Source: Paraburkholderia hospita (GTDB lineage Bacteria; Pseudomonadota; Gammaproteobacteria; Burkholderiales; Burkholderiaceae). Taken from it: 64,000 nucleotides of DNA. This document shows positions 33,451-41,977 of the stretch, one piece after another. The notes under the pieces were generated by a model. That model was given only the letters and a program-made list of their open reading frames with translations, did not search any database and was not told where the DNA came from. The stretch is from positions 2,666,001-2,730,000 of the forward strand of contig NZ_CP026106.1 of NCBI RefSeq assembly GCF_002902965.1, written 5' to 3'. The position numbers and the translations under genes were made by a program. Position 1 is the first letter of the stretch, and each line of letters opens with the position of its first letter.

Positions 33451-34796
33451 CGTCGATCCGGCGCTGGCTGCTGGGATGGCTGATTGCAGGCCTCGCGGTC
33501 TCGGCGTTGACGGCCGGCTATGGCATCTTCCACACCGCGCGCGACGAAGCCAGCGAGCTATTTGATTTCGAGCTCCGCACGGTCGCCGAATCGCTTCCCG
33601 CAAACATCAGCACCACCGATACTATCCTGCAGAGCAAGCCTGATTTCGAAGGTTTGTCCGAAGATCGTCTTTTCATCGAGGTCTGGGATCAGGCAGGTGG
33701 GAGCGTCTACAGATCGCTGGGTGGAATTGATCTTGCACGCTTCCCTGCGGGTCTGCGCACAATCGAACATGACGAGTACCACTGGCGCGTATACGGCGTT
33801 CAGCAGGGCTCTCGCTTCGTACAGATCGCGCAACCCATCTCCGTGCGCGAGAATCTCGCACTTCGCCTTGCATTACGCACACTGGCGCCGCTAGCACTGT
33901 TCTTCCCGGTCATCATCGCGATCGTTCTTATCGTTGTTGGGCGAGGGCTTGCTCCGCTAGCGGAAATCTCCCGCGCGTTGACTACACGATCTTTCGATTC
34001 TCTCGAACCGCTGCACCTCGACGCAGCTACACCCCTCGAAATCAGGCCACTCGTCAATGCATTGAATGATCTGCTGCATCGACTGGACGTAGCGTCACAA
34101 ACGCAACGGACGTTTGTCGCGGATGCCGCGCATGAACTACGATCACCGCTGGCCGCATTGAAACTTCAATTGCAGTCCGCTGAGCGCGATGGATCACTGA
34201 TTGGAAACAAGACGACGTTCGAACGCATCGAAGGTCGCCTCAATCGACTCATCCATCTTGTGCACCAGTTGCTCACGCTCGCCCGCGAAGAAGCGCAGAT
34301 AGGCGCCCATTTCCAGTCGGTAAGCCTGCGCCGGCTGTGCGAGCGTGTAGTCGCCGATTTCTCGCTGCTCGCGGAGGAAAAGCAGATCGATCTTGGCCTT
34401 GAATGCGCTTCAACCGCGCAGGCGGATGACACCTACAAGGCTAGTGTGGAACCCGCTGGCATCGAAGTGTTGCTGAGCAACCTGATCGACAATGCGATTC
34501 GCTATACACCGCGCGGCGGCAAGGTCGATGTCATTCTCACGCGCGAAGCCGGGACGATCAGCGTTTGCGTATCCGACAGCGGCCCGGGCATACCAGACGG
34601 GGAACGGGAACGTGTATTCGATCGTTTTTATCGCAGCGCAGGTACCAAGGAGCAAGGCAGCGGTCTCGGGCTGGCGATTGCGCTAAAAATTGCGCAGCGT
34701 CACCATGCATCGCTCCAAATGCAAAACAATCTCGAACAGCCTGGTCTGCGGGTCACGTTAGTTGGACTGCGCGTAGAAAAGCCATCGCTACCATAG
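33441..34796 (+). CDS. QseC-like sensor histidine kinase
   Basis: A 451-residue kinase that overlaps the regulator gene by 10 bases. Two membrane helices (about 8-28 and 146-168) frame a periplasmic sensor region. The H-box is [12 protein letters not shown] with His231; the N-box [11 protein letters not shown] and G-boxes DSGPGIP and [10 protein letters not shown] are intact, so autophosphorylation should be possible. Its natural partner, encoded just upstream, has lost its receiver domain. Either the kinase serves another regulator or the system is dead. Confidence 0.92.
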   Translation: MRMTSIRRWLLGWLIAGLAVSALTAGYGIFHTARDEASELFDFELRTVAESLPANISTTDTILQSKPDFEGLSEDRLFIEVWDQAGGSVYRSLGGIDLARFPAGLRTIEHDEYHWRVYGVQQGSRFVQIAQPISVRENLALRLALRTLAPLALFFPVIIAIVLIVVGRGLAPLAEISRALTTRSFDSLEPLHLDAATPLEIRPLVNALNDLLHRLDVASQTQRTFVADAAHELRSPLAALKLQLQSAERDGSLIGNKTTFERIEGRLNRLIHLVHQLLTLAREEAQIGAHFQSVSLRRLCERVVADFSLLAEEKQIDLGLECASTAQADDTYKASVEPAGIEVLLSNLIDNAIRYTPRGGKVDVILTREAGTISVCVSDSGPGIPDGERERVFDRFYRSAGTKEQGSGLGLAIALKIAQRHHASLQMQNNLEQPGLRVTLVGLRVEKPSLP

Positions 34797-34810
34797 AGTC
34801 GACCCATGGC

Positions 34811-34855
34811 TTGACCAGATCGAACTCCAGAATTACGCGAGTTCGAACCGGTCAA
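34811..34855. terminator. Imperfect inverted repeat between convergent genes
   Basis: The 17-base arms 34811-34827 and 34839-34855 pair except at two or three central positions (TTGACC and GAACTC with GAGTTC and GGTCAA), with an 11-base loop. It lies between the kinase stop and the cupredoxin stop and has no T-run. Probably a bidirectional terminator. Confidence 0.4.
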
Positions 34856-34872
34856 AGTCGATCAGATCACAT

Positions 34873-35220
34873 CTATTGCACAGTGATGACTTCCTTCATG
34901 TTCGGATGTATGCCGCAAAACACGTTATAGACACCCGGCTTGTCGAACTTGAATTGATAGGTGTCGTTCTGATCCAGCGCGGCGGAGCGAAACAGGCCGG
35001 AGTCGCTAACCACGGTATGCGGTTCGCCGTCCAGATTTTTCCAGGTCACCGTCGAACCCGCTTTAATCGTGGTAGACATCGGTGAAAACATAAAATTCTT
35101 GATAAGCACAGCATTGACGTCTTGCGCCTGCGCGACAGTCATCCCTGAAGTTAATGCCGCCACGATCATCCCGATTCCAACAGAGACAACCAGCGTACGA
35201 CGAAAGATGGCAGATAGCAT
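34873..35220 (-). CDS. Small cupredoxin (plastocyanin/amicyanin-like)
   Basis: A 115-residue exported blue-copper protein. The ATG at 35220 follows AAGGAA; an earlier in-frame codon at 35259 would put residues before the signal peptide. The signal peptide ends at QAQD (about residue 33). The type 1 copper ligands are visible: His68 (GEPHTV), Cys102 (FCGIHPNM), His105 and Met108. It should carry single electrons in the periplasm. It follows the metallophosphoesterase gene by 39 bases, forming a two-gene unit. Confidence 0.88.
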   Translation of the reverse strand: MLSAIFRRTLVVSVGIGMIVAALTSGMTVAQAQDVNAVLIKNFMFSPMSTTIKAGSTVTWKNLDGEPHTVVSDSGLFRSAALDQNDTYQFKFDKPGVYNVFCGIHPNMKEVITVQ

Positions 35221-35259
35221 GATCCGGTTCCTTGCTTGATAAGTAGGTGGTGATTGCAA

Positions 35260-36204
35260 TCAGACGAGCGTCGAGTCGGAAAGCGTGGCCTTGAGCGGGT
35301 GACGCGAGATCTTGATGCTGGTCACGCCAAGCATGCTGGCAAGCTGATCGCTCGCCACCTTGAGCGGCATAGGCCCAGGGCCATTCCCCGCCGTCGGTTG
35401 CGGATAGGCGGTCGAGCGCGCGGTATGAAAAGTGATATTCCCCTCCACCTTGGACACGATCTGATGGATATGTCCATTCAGTACGGTGACCGAGCCGAAC
35501 CGCTTCAGGTAGTCCATCGCCCGGCCGGCGTCGCCCGTGCCCCATCCCCACGGTTCGTAAATCGTCCACATCGGCATGTGTGCGAAGACAACAATCGGCG
35601 TGCTGGACGAGCGCCCCTTCAGATCTTTTTCCAACCATTCAAGCTGGTCGTCGCCAAGACTCCCCAGACCATTCGGCTTGAAATGCATCACATTGACGAG
35701 CCCGATGAAGTGCACGCCGTTGTGGTCGAAGCTGTAGTACCCCTTGTTGTCCGAGGCCTTGCCGAAGCGCTGGAAGTATTCGGTTCCAGGCCCGTCTGTC
35801 ACATCGTGTTCTCCGGGCACGGTGTGCAGTTCGGTGATATTCAGCCCCGACAGCAATTGGGCAGCGAGGTCGAATTCCGCTGCCTTCGAGAGATGGGTGA
35901 TGTCGCCCGTGTGTATCGTCAGTGCCGGCTTGACGGGCATCGCGTTGACGAAGTCAATCGTCTCCTTGAGCGTACCAGCGACATCCGGATTGGCTTCCTT
36001 GTTGAAGCCGATATGCGTGTCACTGATCTGAAGGAACAGGGGCACGCCTGAAGGTGCCGACTTGTCAGCCGTACCGGCGGCGAGCGCTAATTCAATTGGT
36101 GTGAGAATACCGCCGGCCAGGACGAACAGGGTGCCGGCGCCACCGTAGGCGAGGCATTTCAATGCGCTGCGGCGCGACGGATCGGAAGGAGTATCTGATG
36201 ACAT
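35260..36204 (-). CDS. Tat-exported metallophosphoesterase
   Basis: A 314-residue calcineurin-like phosphoesterase. A twin-arginine signal (SRRSALKCLAYGG, residues 10-22) is followed by a hydrophobic stretch. The metal-site motifs are in order: LQISDTHIG, TGDITHLS, VPGEHD, VFAHMP and LNGHIHQI. The substrate of this exported form is unknown. The pairing with a small cupredoxin recurs in related bacteria as far as I recall, and could link copper redox to a phosphoester reaction. Expected location periplasm. Confidence 0.9.
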   Translation of the reverse strand: MSSDTPSDPSRRSALKCLAYGGAGTLFVLAGGILTPIELALAAGTADKSAPSGVPLFLQISDTHIGFNKEANPDVAGTLKETIDFVNAMPVKPALTIHTGDITHLSKAAEFDLAAQLLSGLNITELHTVPGEHDVTDGPGTEYFQRFGKASDNKGYYSFDHNGVHFIGLVNVMHFKPNGLGSLGDDQLEWLEKDLKGRSSSTPIVVFAHMPMWTIYEPWGWGTGDAGRAMDYLKRFGSVTVLNGHIHQIVSKVEGNITFHTARSTAYPQPTAGNGPGPMPLKVASDQLASMLGVTSIKISRHPLKATLSDSTLV

Positions 36205-36498
36205 GATGTGCTCTCGATTGGGGGTTCAGAAGGTATAGACCGCCGAATCACCCAGTGGACCTCCTCCGACTGGGTTCAAGCACAAGACTGCTATGTCGTC
36301 GGTTCTATTCCCAAAACATGAACTCCTGTTGCTGGCGCCAACTCATCCGCTGACCTTTCGCGGCGCTGCTGCAACCCCGCTTGCTCTTGGTAAACGTGGC
36401 CGCAGGGTCGCGTTGTCCTCATCGGTTTCCGTTTAGCGCGGAATATCCGGCGCATGTGTACGGTCTAGCAGGCAGGACACACAAAATGGGGAATCGAA

Positions 36499-36825
36499 AT
36501 GGACATCATCGACCTGGCCCGTGAATCGGGATTGACAGTCATCCTCGATGGCAGAATCGGCCGCGAGGAATACCACAGCGTATGCGGCTCGATCTCGGCG
36601 TTGTCGCGATTCGCCGAATCGGTAAGTCAGTACGCAGCGACCCCGGATGACTACGCACCGCGCCGGTCCTCAGCGACCAACGCGTCTGGTCAGTCACGCC
36701 GTGGTCGTAACGGATGTGCAGAAATATCCGGTGCCATGGGTGCCTGCCCACCGTGTGCCACGCAACGCTTGCCGCAATCCGAAACGGGTAGCGTCGATGG
36801 CATGTCCCGCACATCCGCGAATTGA
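36499..36825 (+). CDS. Hypothetical protein, probably a degenerate or partial gene
   Basis: A 108-codon frame that starts behind GGGGAATCGAA. The first 45 residues (MDIIDLARESGLTVILDG, then IGREEYHSVCGSISALSRFAE) look like real protein with a helical start, but from about residue 50 the composition becomes Ser/Arg/Pro-rich and irregular, as if a frameshift had occurred near 36620. I do not recognise the family. Its stop overlaps the TTG start proposed for the next gene. Between 36205 and 36498 no gene is seen. Confidence 0.3.
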   Translation: MDIIDLARESGLTVILDGRIGREEYHSVCGSISALSRFAESVSQYAATPDDYAPRRSSATNASGQSRRGRNGCAEISGAMGACPPCATQRLPQSETGSVDGMSRTSAN

Positions 36826-37574
36826 GGTTTCGGGTGCAATCCGTTCTGCGCCGTCTTCAGCTCGGGTCAGGCATCGTGTTGCTGACCTATCTCTTCCTCC
36901 ATCTGATCAATCACGCGCTCGCCATCTGGTCACTGGAACTTGCCGGGCGCGGTCTGCTGGTGGCGTTGTGGCTCTGGCGTAGCATCCCGGGCACATTCGT
37001 GCTGTACGGTGCGGCATCACTGCATTTTTCGCTCGCGTTGCATACGATTTACGCGCGCCGCCAATGGACGCTAGGGCCGGCAGAATGGATCCGCCTCTGG
37101 GCAGGCCTCAGCCTGCCGCTGCTGCTCATCCGCCACGCGGTGACGACCCGGCTGGCCTCCACGCTCTATGGCTTCGAGCCAAACTATGAGCGCGTCGTCA
37201 TCACGCTGCTCACAAGTGGCACGCAGGGACTGCAACTTGCGCTGCTCGCCCCCGGCTGGGTACATGGATGCCTCGGATTGTGGTTCCGGTTGCGCCATCA
37301 TCCATTGGCGCAACGCATGAAACCCGCATTGCTTACGTTCGCTATCCTCTTGCCGCTGCTGTCTGCGGGAGGCTTTATCCAGATGATGCGAACCGTCGAG
37401 ACAAAGAACTTCATACTCCCGGCCCCCGATCCGAAGCTGGTTGCCCATCAGCTCGCCCTGGATGCCTGGCGTCACGATCTCGTCGCCATCTACCTCGTGG
37501 TGACGATCACCGCATTCGTTGCTGGCCAGATGCGCAACGGACTCGAACGACGAAGACAGGAGAAGAATCGCTGA
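36822..37574 (+). CDS. Adenylate-cyclase-type membrane anchor domain, catalytic part missing
   Basis: A 250-residue membrane protein with about six helices and conserved histidines (YLFLHLINHALA, ASLHFSLALHTIYARR, PLLLIRHAVTTRLA, WVHGCLGLWFRLRHHPLAQ). This resembles the succinate-dehydrogenase-cytochrome-like membrane module that precedes a ferredoxin and class III adenylate cyclase domain in Burkholderia and rhizobia. Here the frame ends soon after the last helix (RNGLERRRQEKNR) and no ferredoxin or cyclase sequence follows, so it is truncated or a stand-alone module. The start is TTG at 36822 or GTG at 36834. Confidence 0.55.
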   Translation: MRFRVQSVLRRLQLGSGIVLLTYLFLHLINHALAIWSLELAGRGLLVALWLWRSIPGTFVLYGAASLHFSLALHTIYARRQWTLGPAEWIRLWAGLSLPLLLIRHAVTTRLASTLYGFEPNYERVVITLLTSGTQGLQLALLAPGWVHGCLGLWFRLRHHPLAQRMKPALLTFAILLPLLSAGGFIQMMRTVETKNFILPAPDPKLVAHQLALDAWRHDLVAIYLVVTITAFVAGQMRNGLERRRQEKNR

Positions 37575-37821
37575 ATACCTGATACGTCACGGCAAGACGC
37601 GAAGTCCGCAACTCGCGCCAGGTTCGAAAGCAAGACGCAGAAAAGTTCTGAGCAGCGGTTCTCAATTGACGTGCCTTCCAGACCGATCTGATCCGTCCTC
37701 CGCTAATCGAAGTTCTGAGTTGCCGTGCGATGAGCGGAAGCCCCATGTCAGCTTCCTTCGTGATAGCACTCGCGAGCGAAGAGCCGCTCGGCCCGCGAGA
37801 ACTATCCGCTCGCGCTTTTTA
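37575..37821. other. Intergenic DNA without a supported gene
   Basis: The stretch between the membrane-module gene and the GlxA remnant holds only frames of irregular composition. The missing ferredoxin and cyclase domains cannot be found here in any frame. Confidence 0.4.
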
Positions 37822-37956
37822 CATCCCCACCGCTGTGATGTCGAAGCCCGCCGTGGCCACCCCGTTGCGCACGCTCGGCTGTTGGCCATCGCCAGGCTGT
37901 CGAGCACACCCGTGACCCGTATCGCCCCCCTCGAGCGCGAGGACGAAAATCCGCAT
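37822..37956 (-). pseudogene. Remnant of a GlxA/AraC-family regulator (5' end only)
   Basis: The minus strand from the ATG at 37956 begins MRIFVLALEGG and later reads GVATAGFDITAVGM then stop. The intact GlxA gene at 42937 begins MRIYVLALEGV and continues GVATAGFDITVVGM. Between these points several one- or two-base indels scramble the frame (VLDSLAMANS reappears in another frame), and all sequence after about codon 45 is gone. It is therefore a dead, truncated copy. Its promoter side is conserved (see the duplicated segment). Confidence 0.75.
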
Positions 37957-38063
37957 GGCCGAATTGATACCAAAATTGTCGATTGAGACAGTATTTTCCG
38001 GCGCGTTACGTTTGTACAGTGTCGATCACCGCATGGGCGCTCACGCGGGCCTGGAGAACAAAG
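37822..38063. repeat. Duplicated regulator-promoter segment, copy A
   Basis: About 240 bases that match 42798-43047 with scattered substitutions and small indels: start of a GlxA gene, the divergent promoter including ATTGTCGATTGAGACAGTA, TTTGTACAGTGTCGATCACC, and a leader with CTGGAGAACAAAG. In both copies the leader runs into a small enzyme gene on the plus strand (alpha/beta hydrolase here, ABM-domain protein at copy B). Confidence 0.8.
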
Positions 38064-38108
38064 GCTGACCGCCAATCCCCAAATCAGAAGCAAATCCGGA
38101 GTACACAG

Positions 38109-38990
38109 ATGAACGAGCATGCCCACGTAGATGGGATTTATCCCTTCCCGGCTGCGATGCAGACGCGGACGATCGAAACCAACGGCACATCCATCCATGT
38201 GCGGGTGGGCGGTCATGGTCCAGCCGTCGTCATGCTGCACGGCTTCGGCACAACGGGCGACATGTGGGGGCACCTGGCGAGCGCACTCATCGAAGACCAC
38301 ATGATTGTCGTGCCCGACCTGCGCGGCTTGGGCCTCTCGTCGAAGCCCGACGGCGGCTACGACAAGAAGAATCAGGCGGCGGACGTGGTGGGCGTGCTGG
38401 ACGCTCTGGGTGTGCATACGGCCGAATTGGTGACGCACGACATCGGCATCATGGTCGGCTTCGCAGTTGCCGCCACCCACCCCGATCGCGTGAACCGATG
38501 GGTAGCGATCGATGCGCCCCTGCCCGGCGTCGGACCCTGGGATCAGATCACACAGGATCCGGCTATGTGGCACTTTGGCTTCGGTGGTCAGGACATGGAG
38601 CGCCTCGTCGCCGGCCGCGAGCGCATCTATCTCGACCGCTTCTGGAACGAACTTTCCCGGAACCCGAAGCGGTTTGATGAAGCGAAGCGCCAGCATTACG
38701 CGGCGCTCTATGCGCAACCCGGCGCAATGCGAGCGAGCTTTGCCCAGTTCCTGGCGTTCAGCCAGGATGCGTCCGACAACAGCAGGTTCCTCGCGCAGAG
38801 CAAGCTTCAGATGCCGGTCCTGGCCTTGGGTGGCGAAGCGACATTCGGCCCGATGATCGGCGCGGTAGTGCGGTGTGCCGCCGATGACGTCGAAAACGTG
38901 ACCATCCCTGATTGCGGGCACTGGATCACGGAAGAACAGCCGGCCGCGACGACAAGACTTGTCGTCGACTTTCTGCATCGCCGTTCGTGA
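38109..38990 (+). CDS. Alpha/beta-fold hydrolase, epoxide hydrolase-like
   Basis: A 293-residue cytoplasmic hydrolase. The ATG at 38109 follows GGAG; the longer frame to 37983 runs through the duplicated promoter. The oxyanion motif HGFGTTGDMWGHL is at about residues 41-53; the nucleophile position is Asp in VTHDIGIMVGFA as in epoxide hydrolases and dehalogenases; the catalytic His is in CGHWITEEQP near the end. Substrate unknown. The promoter was derived from the GlxA duplication, so it may respond to the intact regulator at 41978. Confidence 0.88.
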   Translation: MNEHAHVDGIYPFPAAMQTRTIETNGTSIHVRVGGHGPAVVMLHGFGTTGDMWGHLASALIEDHMIVVPDLRGLGLSSKPDGGYDKKNQAADVVGVLDALGVHTAELVTHDIGIMVGFAVAATHPDRVNRWVAIDAPLPGVGPWDQITQDPAMWHFGFGGQDMERLVAGRERIYLDRFWNELSRNPKRFDEAKRQHYAALYAQPGAMRASFAQFLAFSQDASDNSRFLAQSKLQMPVLALGGEATFGPMIGAVVRCAADDVENVTIPDCGHWITEEQPAATTRLVVDFLHRRS

Positions 38991-39072
38991 GCTAGCTAGC
39001 GTTACGTAGGCGGCGCCGTGTGGCTGGGTCCAGTCGCGCCGCAGCCTATCATCGACACTTAGGGAGTCTGAT

Positions 39073-39651
39073 TTGAACAAGCACCTGATTGCAGCTTGCG
39101 TTCTCGCGTTGATCGCGGGATCAGCGATGGCGGCCACGACCACTTATAACCTTGACCCGAGGCACACCTATCCAAGTTTCGAAGCTGACCATTTCGGCGG
39201 CATTTCGGTGTGGCGAGGCAAGTTCACGAAAAGCAGCGGTGTCGTTACACTTGATCGCTCTGCAAAGACTGGCATGATCGACGTGTCGATTGACACCGCG
39301 TCGATTGACACGGGTAATGCGCAACTCGATACGCGTGTGAAATCGGATGAATTTTTCGATGTCAGCAAGTACCCGACCGCGACGTTCAAAGGTAGTGCGC
39401 TGCGCTTCGACGGCGACACGCCCATCGAAGTATCGGGCGACTTCACATTTCACGGGGTTACTAGACCGCTGACGTTGAAGATCGATTCGTTCAAGTGCTT
39501 CATCAACCCGCTGATCAAGCGCGAAGTGTGTGGTGCGGAAGCCAGCGCGCAATTCGACCGCGCCGACTACGGCGTGACTTGGGGCACCAATTACGGTTTC
39601 AGGACGCTGACTCGCTTGCAGATTCAGGTTGAAGGCGTGAAGGCGGACTAG
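39073..39651 (+). CDS. YceI-family periplasmic protein
   Basis: A 192-residue protein that starts with TTG at 39073 behind AGGGAG. The signal peptide ([20 protein letters not shown], residues 1-20) fits that start. The YceI lipocalin-like barrel is clear: [20 protein letters not shown], then [17 protein letters not shown] and [18 protein letters not shown]. YceI proteins bind polyisoprenoids or amphiphiles and often accompany stress or redox genes. It is preceded by the hydrolase gene with an 82-base gap. Confidence 0.92.
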   Translation: MNKHLIAACVLALIAGSAMAATTTYNLDPRHTYPSFEADHFGGISVWRGKFTKSSGVVTLDRSAKTGMIDVSIDTASIDTGNAQLDTRVKSDEFFDVSKYPTATFKGSALRFDGDTPIEVSGDFTFHGVTRPLTLKIDSFKCFINPLIKREVCGAEASAQFDRADYGVTWGTNYGFRTLTRLQIQVEGVKAD

Positions 39652-39670
39652 GCTGTAGACGGCCATTGAG

Positions 39671-39730
39671 CACTTGCCAGATGAACCTCGTCGCCGTTTT
39701 TCAAATTGGTTTGTGCGCATCTGGCAAGTG
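39671..39730. repeat. Long perfect inverted repeat after the YceI gene
   Basis: CACTTGCCAGATG (39671-39683) and CATCTGGCAAGTG (39718-39730) are perfect 13-base arms separated by 34 bases. It lies 20 bases after the YceI stop. It could form a stem in RNA or be an operator. No T-run follows. The rest of 39652-40047 has no gene I can support. Confidence 0.6.
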
Positions 39731-39922
39731 TGATCCGATACGCTCGCGCTGAAAGCGCTGTTGAGTGGAAATCCGAAGGGCGAAACCATCGGTATCTGAC
39801 TCGCCAGCATCGACAAAAGCAGACGCGATTTCCCAGTGTGCTGTCTGTATCTCGTCGGTCATCGCGAGTTCTTCTTTTGCGGCATGAAGGTCAATCCTCC
39901 TACCCTGCCCTTCTTTTGTCGC

Positions 39923-39952
39923 GGCGCACGTTCTCAGAGGTGCGCCTTTTTT
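39923..39952 (+). terminator. Rho-independent terminator
   Basis: GGCGCAC (39923-39929) and GTGCGCC (39940-39946) form a perfect stem with a 10-base loop, followed by T6. It faces the plus strand 270 bases after the YceI stop. The distance from the gene leaves room for a long 3' end or a separate short RNA ending here. Confidence 0.75.
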
Positions 39953-40047
39953 ATGCATACAGTTCTTTTTCTTGACCGGAAACATCCGGCAAAACGTGGG
40001 CCTTTAATTTGATGCCCTGACCCACGCGTTAGTCGCTTCGGACAATT

Positions 40048-40698
40048 TCATCTACCAGCCGAAACAGAAGCCGCCCCCACCAACGCCACAGCCCGCTCGC
40101 GTGCAGCCTGTCTCGCCGCGTGATCCACTTCGGGTCCAAGCAGCGTTTTCTCGACGACAACCGATTCGACGTTGGTGATGCCGACGGATCGCAGCCACGC
40201 TTCGATATAGGGCCGCTGAAAATCGAACGAATGGGCCGGTGTGCTCGAGTCGATCGAATAGTCGAGGCCTCTGGCATAGATCACCACCGCCTTCTTGTCT
40301 TTCAGCAGGCCCTGGAGCCCACGTTCATCGAACGAGAACAGGATGTCTCGCTGCGACACGACGTCGATGAAATGCTTCAGCTTGTACGGAATAGAAAAAT
40401 TCCACAGTGGCACGGAGAGCAACAATGTATCCGCGTCGTGCAGCCGCTGCGCGAGGTGCCGGATGTCTGCCCACGCCTGCTGTTGGGCTTCGCTGAGCGG
40501 CGTGCCGCTCAGGTCCGCATATTTCGCATCGAGTGCATCGCCGTCGAATTCCGGCAAGTTAATCGACCACAGGTCGAGCACGTCGATCGGATGATCTGGA
40601 TGAGCGCTGCGATAAGCCTCCAGATAGGCCCGTGCAACGTCGAGGGAAGCAGATCGCGTCTTGCGTGGCGACGATTCGATATGCAGCAAGGTCGGCAT
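40048..40698 (-). CDS. azoR: FMN-dependent NADH-azoreductase
   Basis: A 216-residue flavodoxin-fold reductase. The phosphate-binding loop follows MPTLLHIESSPRKTRSAS; VPLWNFSIPYKLKHFIDVV is the conserved FMN-contact region of AzoR, and SLDVARAYLEAYR matches the family. It reduces quinones and azo bonds in two-electron steps with NAD(P)H, protecting against thiol and quinone stress. It is divergent from a LysR gene that likely controls it through the 110-base gap, a common pairing. Confidence 0.92.
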   Translation of the reverse strand: MPTLLHIESSPRKTRSASLDVARAYLEAYRSAHPDHPIDVLDLWSINLPEFDGDALDAKYADLSGTPLSEAQQQAWADIRHLAQRLHDADTLLLSVPLWNFSIPYKLKHFIDVVSQRDILFSFDERGLQGLLKDKKAVVIYARGLDYSIDSSTPAHSFDFQRPYIEAWLRSVGITNVESVVVEKTLLGPEVDHAARQAARERAVALVGAASVSAGR

Positions 40699-40736
40699 GG
40701 CAATACTCCTAGTGAGTTGACTACCGCCATCACAAC

Positions 40737-40755
40737 ATATTTCGATTTAAAATAT
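40737..40755. promoter_or_regulatory. AT-rich LysR-type operator candidate
   Basis: ATATTTCGATTTAAAATAT contains inverted arms ATATTT and AAATAT and lies in the azoR-lysR gap; nearby TTCG and CGAA add a second dyad. LysR regulators bind T-N11-A dyads in such gaps. Inferred. Confidence 0.4.
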
Positions 40756-40808
40756 AAACGAAGTATCTCAGCCTTATTCAGTTCAATTCGCACTGTATTG
40801 GAAGGACC

Positions 40809-41660
40809 ATGTTCGATACCGTTCTGCTGCGCTCTTTCGTGGCCGTCGTCCAGGAAGGGGGGTTCACGCACGCCGCCGCGCGTCTCAATCTGACGCAATC
40901 CGCGGTAAGCGCGCATCTGCGACGTCTGGAAAAACAGACCGGCCGCGACCTGCTCGTGCGCACCACGCGCTCAGTGACGCTCACGCCGGACGGTGAACTT
41001 CTGCTGGGCTACGCGCGCGCCATCCTCGCGCTGAACCATGACGCACATGCGCAACTGCTTCGCGGGCCCAGCGAAGGTGCGATCCGGGTTGGCCTGTCCG
41101 AAGACCTCGCCAACGTCAGGCTGATGAATGTCATGCAGGCGTTCGCGGTCCGCTATCCGCGCATTGCCTTCAGCGTCAGGGTCGGCATTCCTGCCGAACT
41201 GCTGCAGTCGATGGACCGGGGCGAATTCGACGTGGTGATCGGCGGACGCTGCCACGATTCACGCCCCGGACGCGTGCTATGGCGAGAGCCGCTAGTGTGG
41301 GCTGGCGCAGAGTGGGCTTCGCTTACGTCCGGCGCGCCGGTGCCGCTCGCGTTGTTTCCGGAACCTTGTCCGTATCGTGAGGCCGCCCTTTCCGCCCTCG
41401 CCCGTGCCGGCCTCGATTACCGGATCGCCCTGGTGTGCTCGAGCGGCGCCGGCCTGTGCGCCGCCGCGCAGGCTGGCTTTGCGGTGACGCCGGTCGTACA
41501 TACGCAACTCGTGCACGGCTTGCGTCCGGTCGCGCCGGATGCCGGCCTGCCGGCACTGCCCGATGTCGAGTTCACGATGTTCTCGGTGCCGGGCGCGTCG
41601 GCCAGCATCGCGGACGAACTAGGCAACGCGATCGTGCTCGCATTCGCGCATAAGGGATGA
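40809..41660 (+). CDS. LysR-family transcriptional regulator
   Basis: A 283-residue LysR protein, with the helix-turn-helix VVQEGGFTHAAARLNLTQSA and VSAHLRRLEKQTGRDLLVRT at the start, TLTPDGELLLGYAR, and an effector domain beginning IRVGLSEDLANVRLMNVM. Divergent from azoR, whose expression it likely activates on exposure to quinone-like compounds. It is somewhat shorter than average (about 300). Confidence 0.9.
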   Translation: MFDTVLLRSFVAVVQEGGFTHAAARLNLTQSAVSAHLRRLEKQTGRDLLVRTTRSVTLTPDGELLLGYARAILALNHDAHAQLLRGPSEGAIRVGLSEDLANVRLMNVMQAFAVRYPRIAFSVRVGIPAELLQSMDRGEFDVVIGGRCHDSRPGRVLWREPLVWAGAEWASLTSGAPVPLALFPEPCPYREAALSALARAGLDYRIALVCSSGAGLCAAAQAGFAVTPVVHTQLVHGLRPVAPDAGLPALPDVEFTMFSVPGASASIADELGNAIVLAFAHKG

Positions 41661-41977
41661 CACCGGGCGAGCGCAAGGTGTGCTGCCAAAGATAGCGAAT
41701 CGAGACCTCATCCGATCCATGCTGGTCCAGGAATCATCGATTGCGATCGACTTGTTCCACTCGCGCAAAACAGTTTTTCCATGACAGCTGTTTGCCCGAA
41801 GCATCAATCTCGACAACATCCGACACCGAATCAACGACGATGCCGTCTCCGCTACGAACAGGCTCGGGATAGTCATAACGGTCTGCTCGCTGAGCGAAGC
41901 GTCCTCGAGTCCGAAACGAACGCGCACGTCGTCGAGCAGCACCAGGCGCAAACGCGACCGTGCATGGCCACGGCGAC
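41661..41977. other. 317-base region without a recognisable gene
   Basis: On the minus strand two overlapping frames (41734-42003 and 41619-41981) have stretches that look partly protein-like but in different frames, such as DGIVVDSVSDVVEIDASGK. This may be a decayed gene. I cannot name it. Confidence 0.35.

Noticed and set aside
35083..35240. Two CTTGATAAG elements near the cupredoxin gene
   Set aside because: They resemble one half of the CTTAAG-type boxes, but the second half-site at the right distance is poor.
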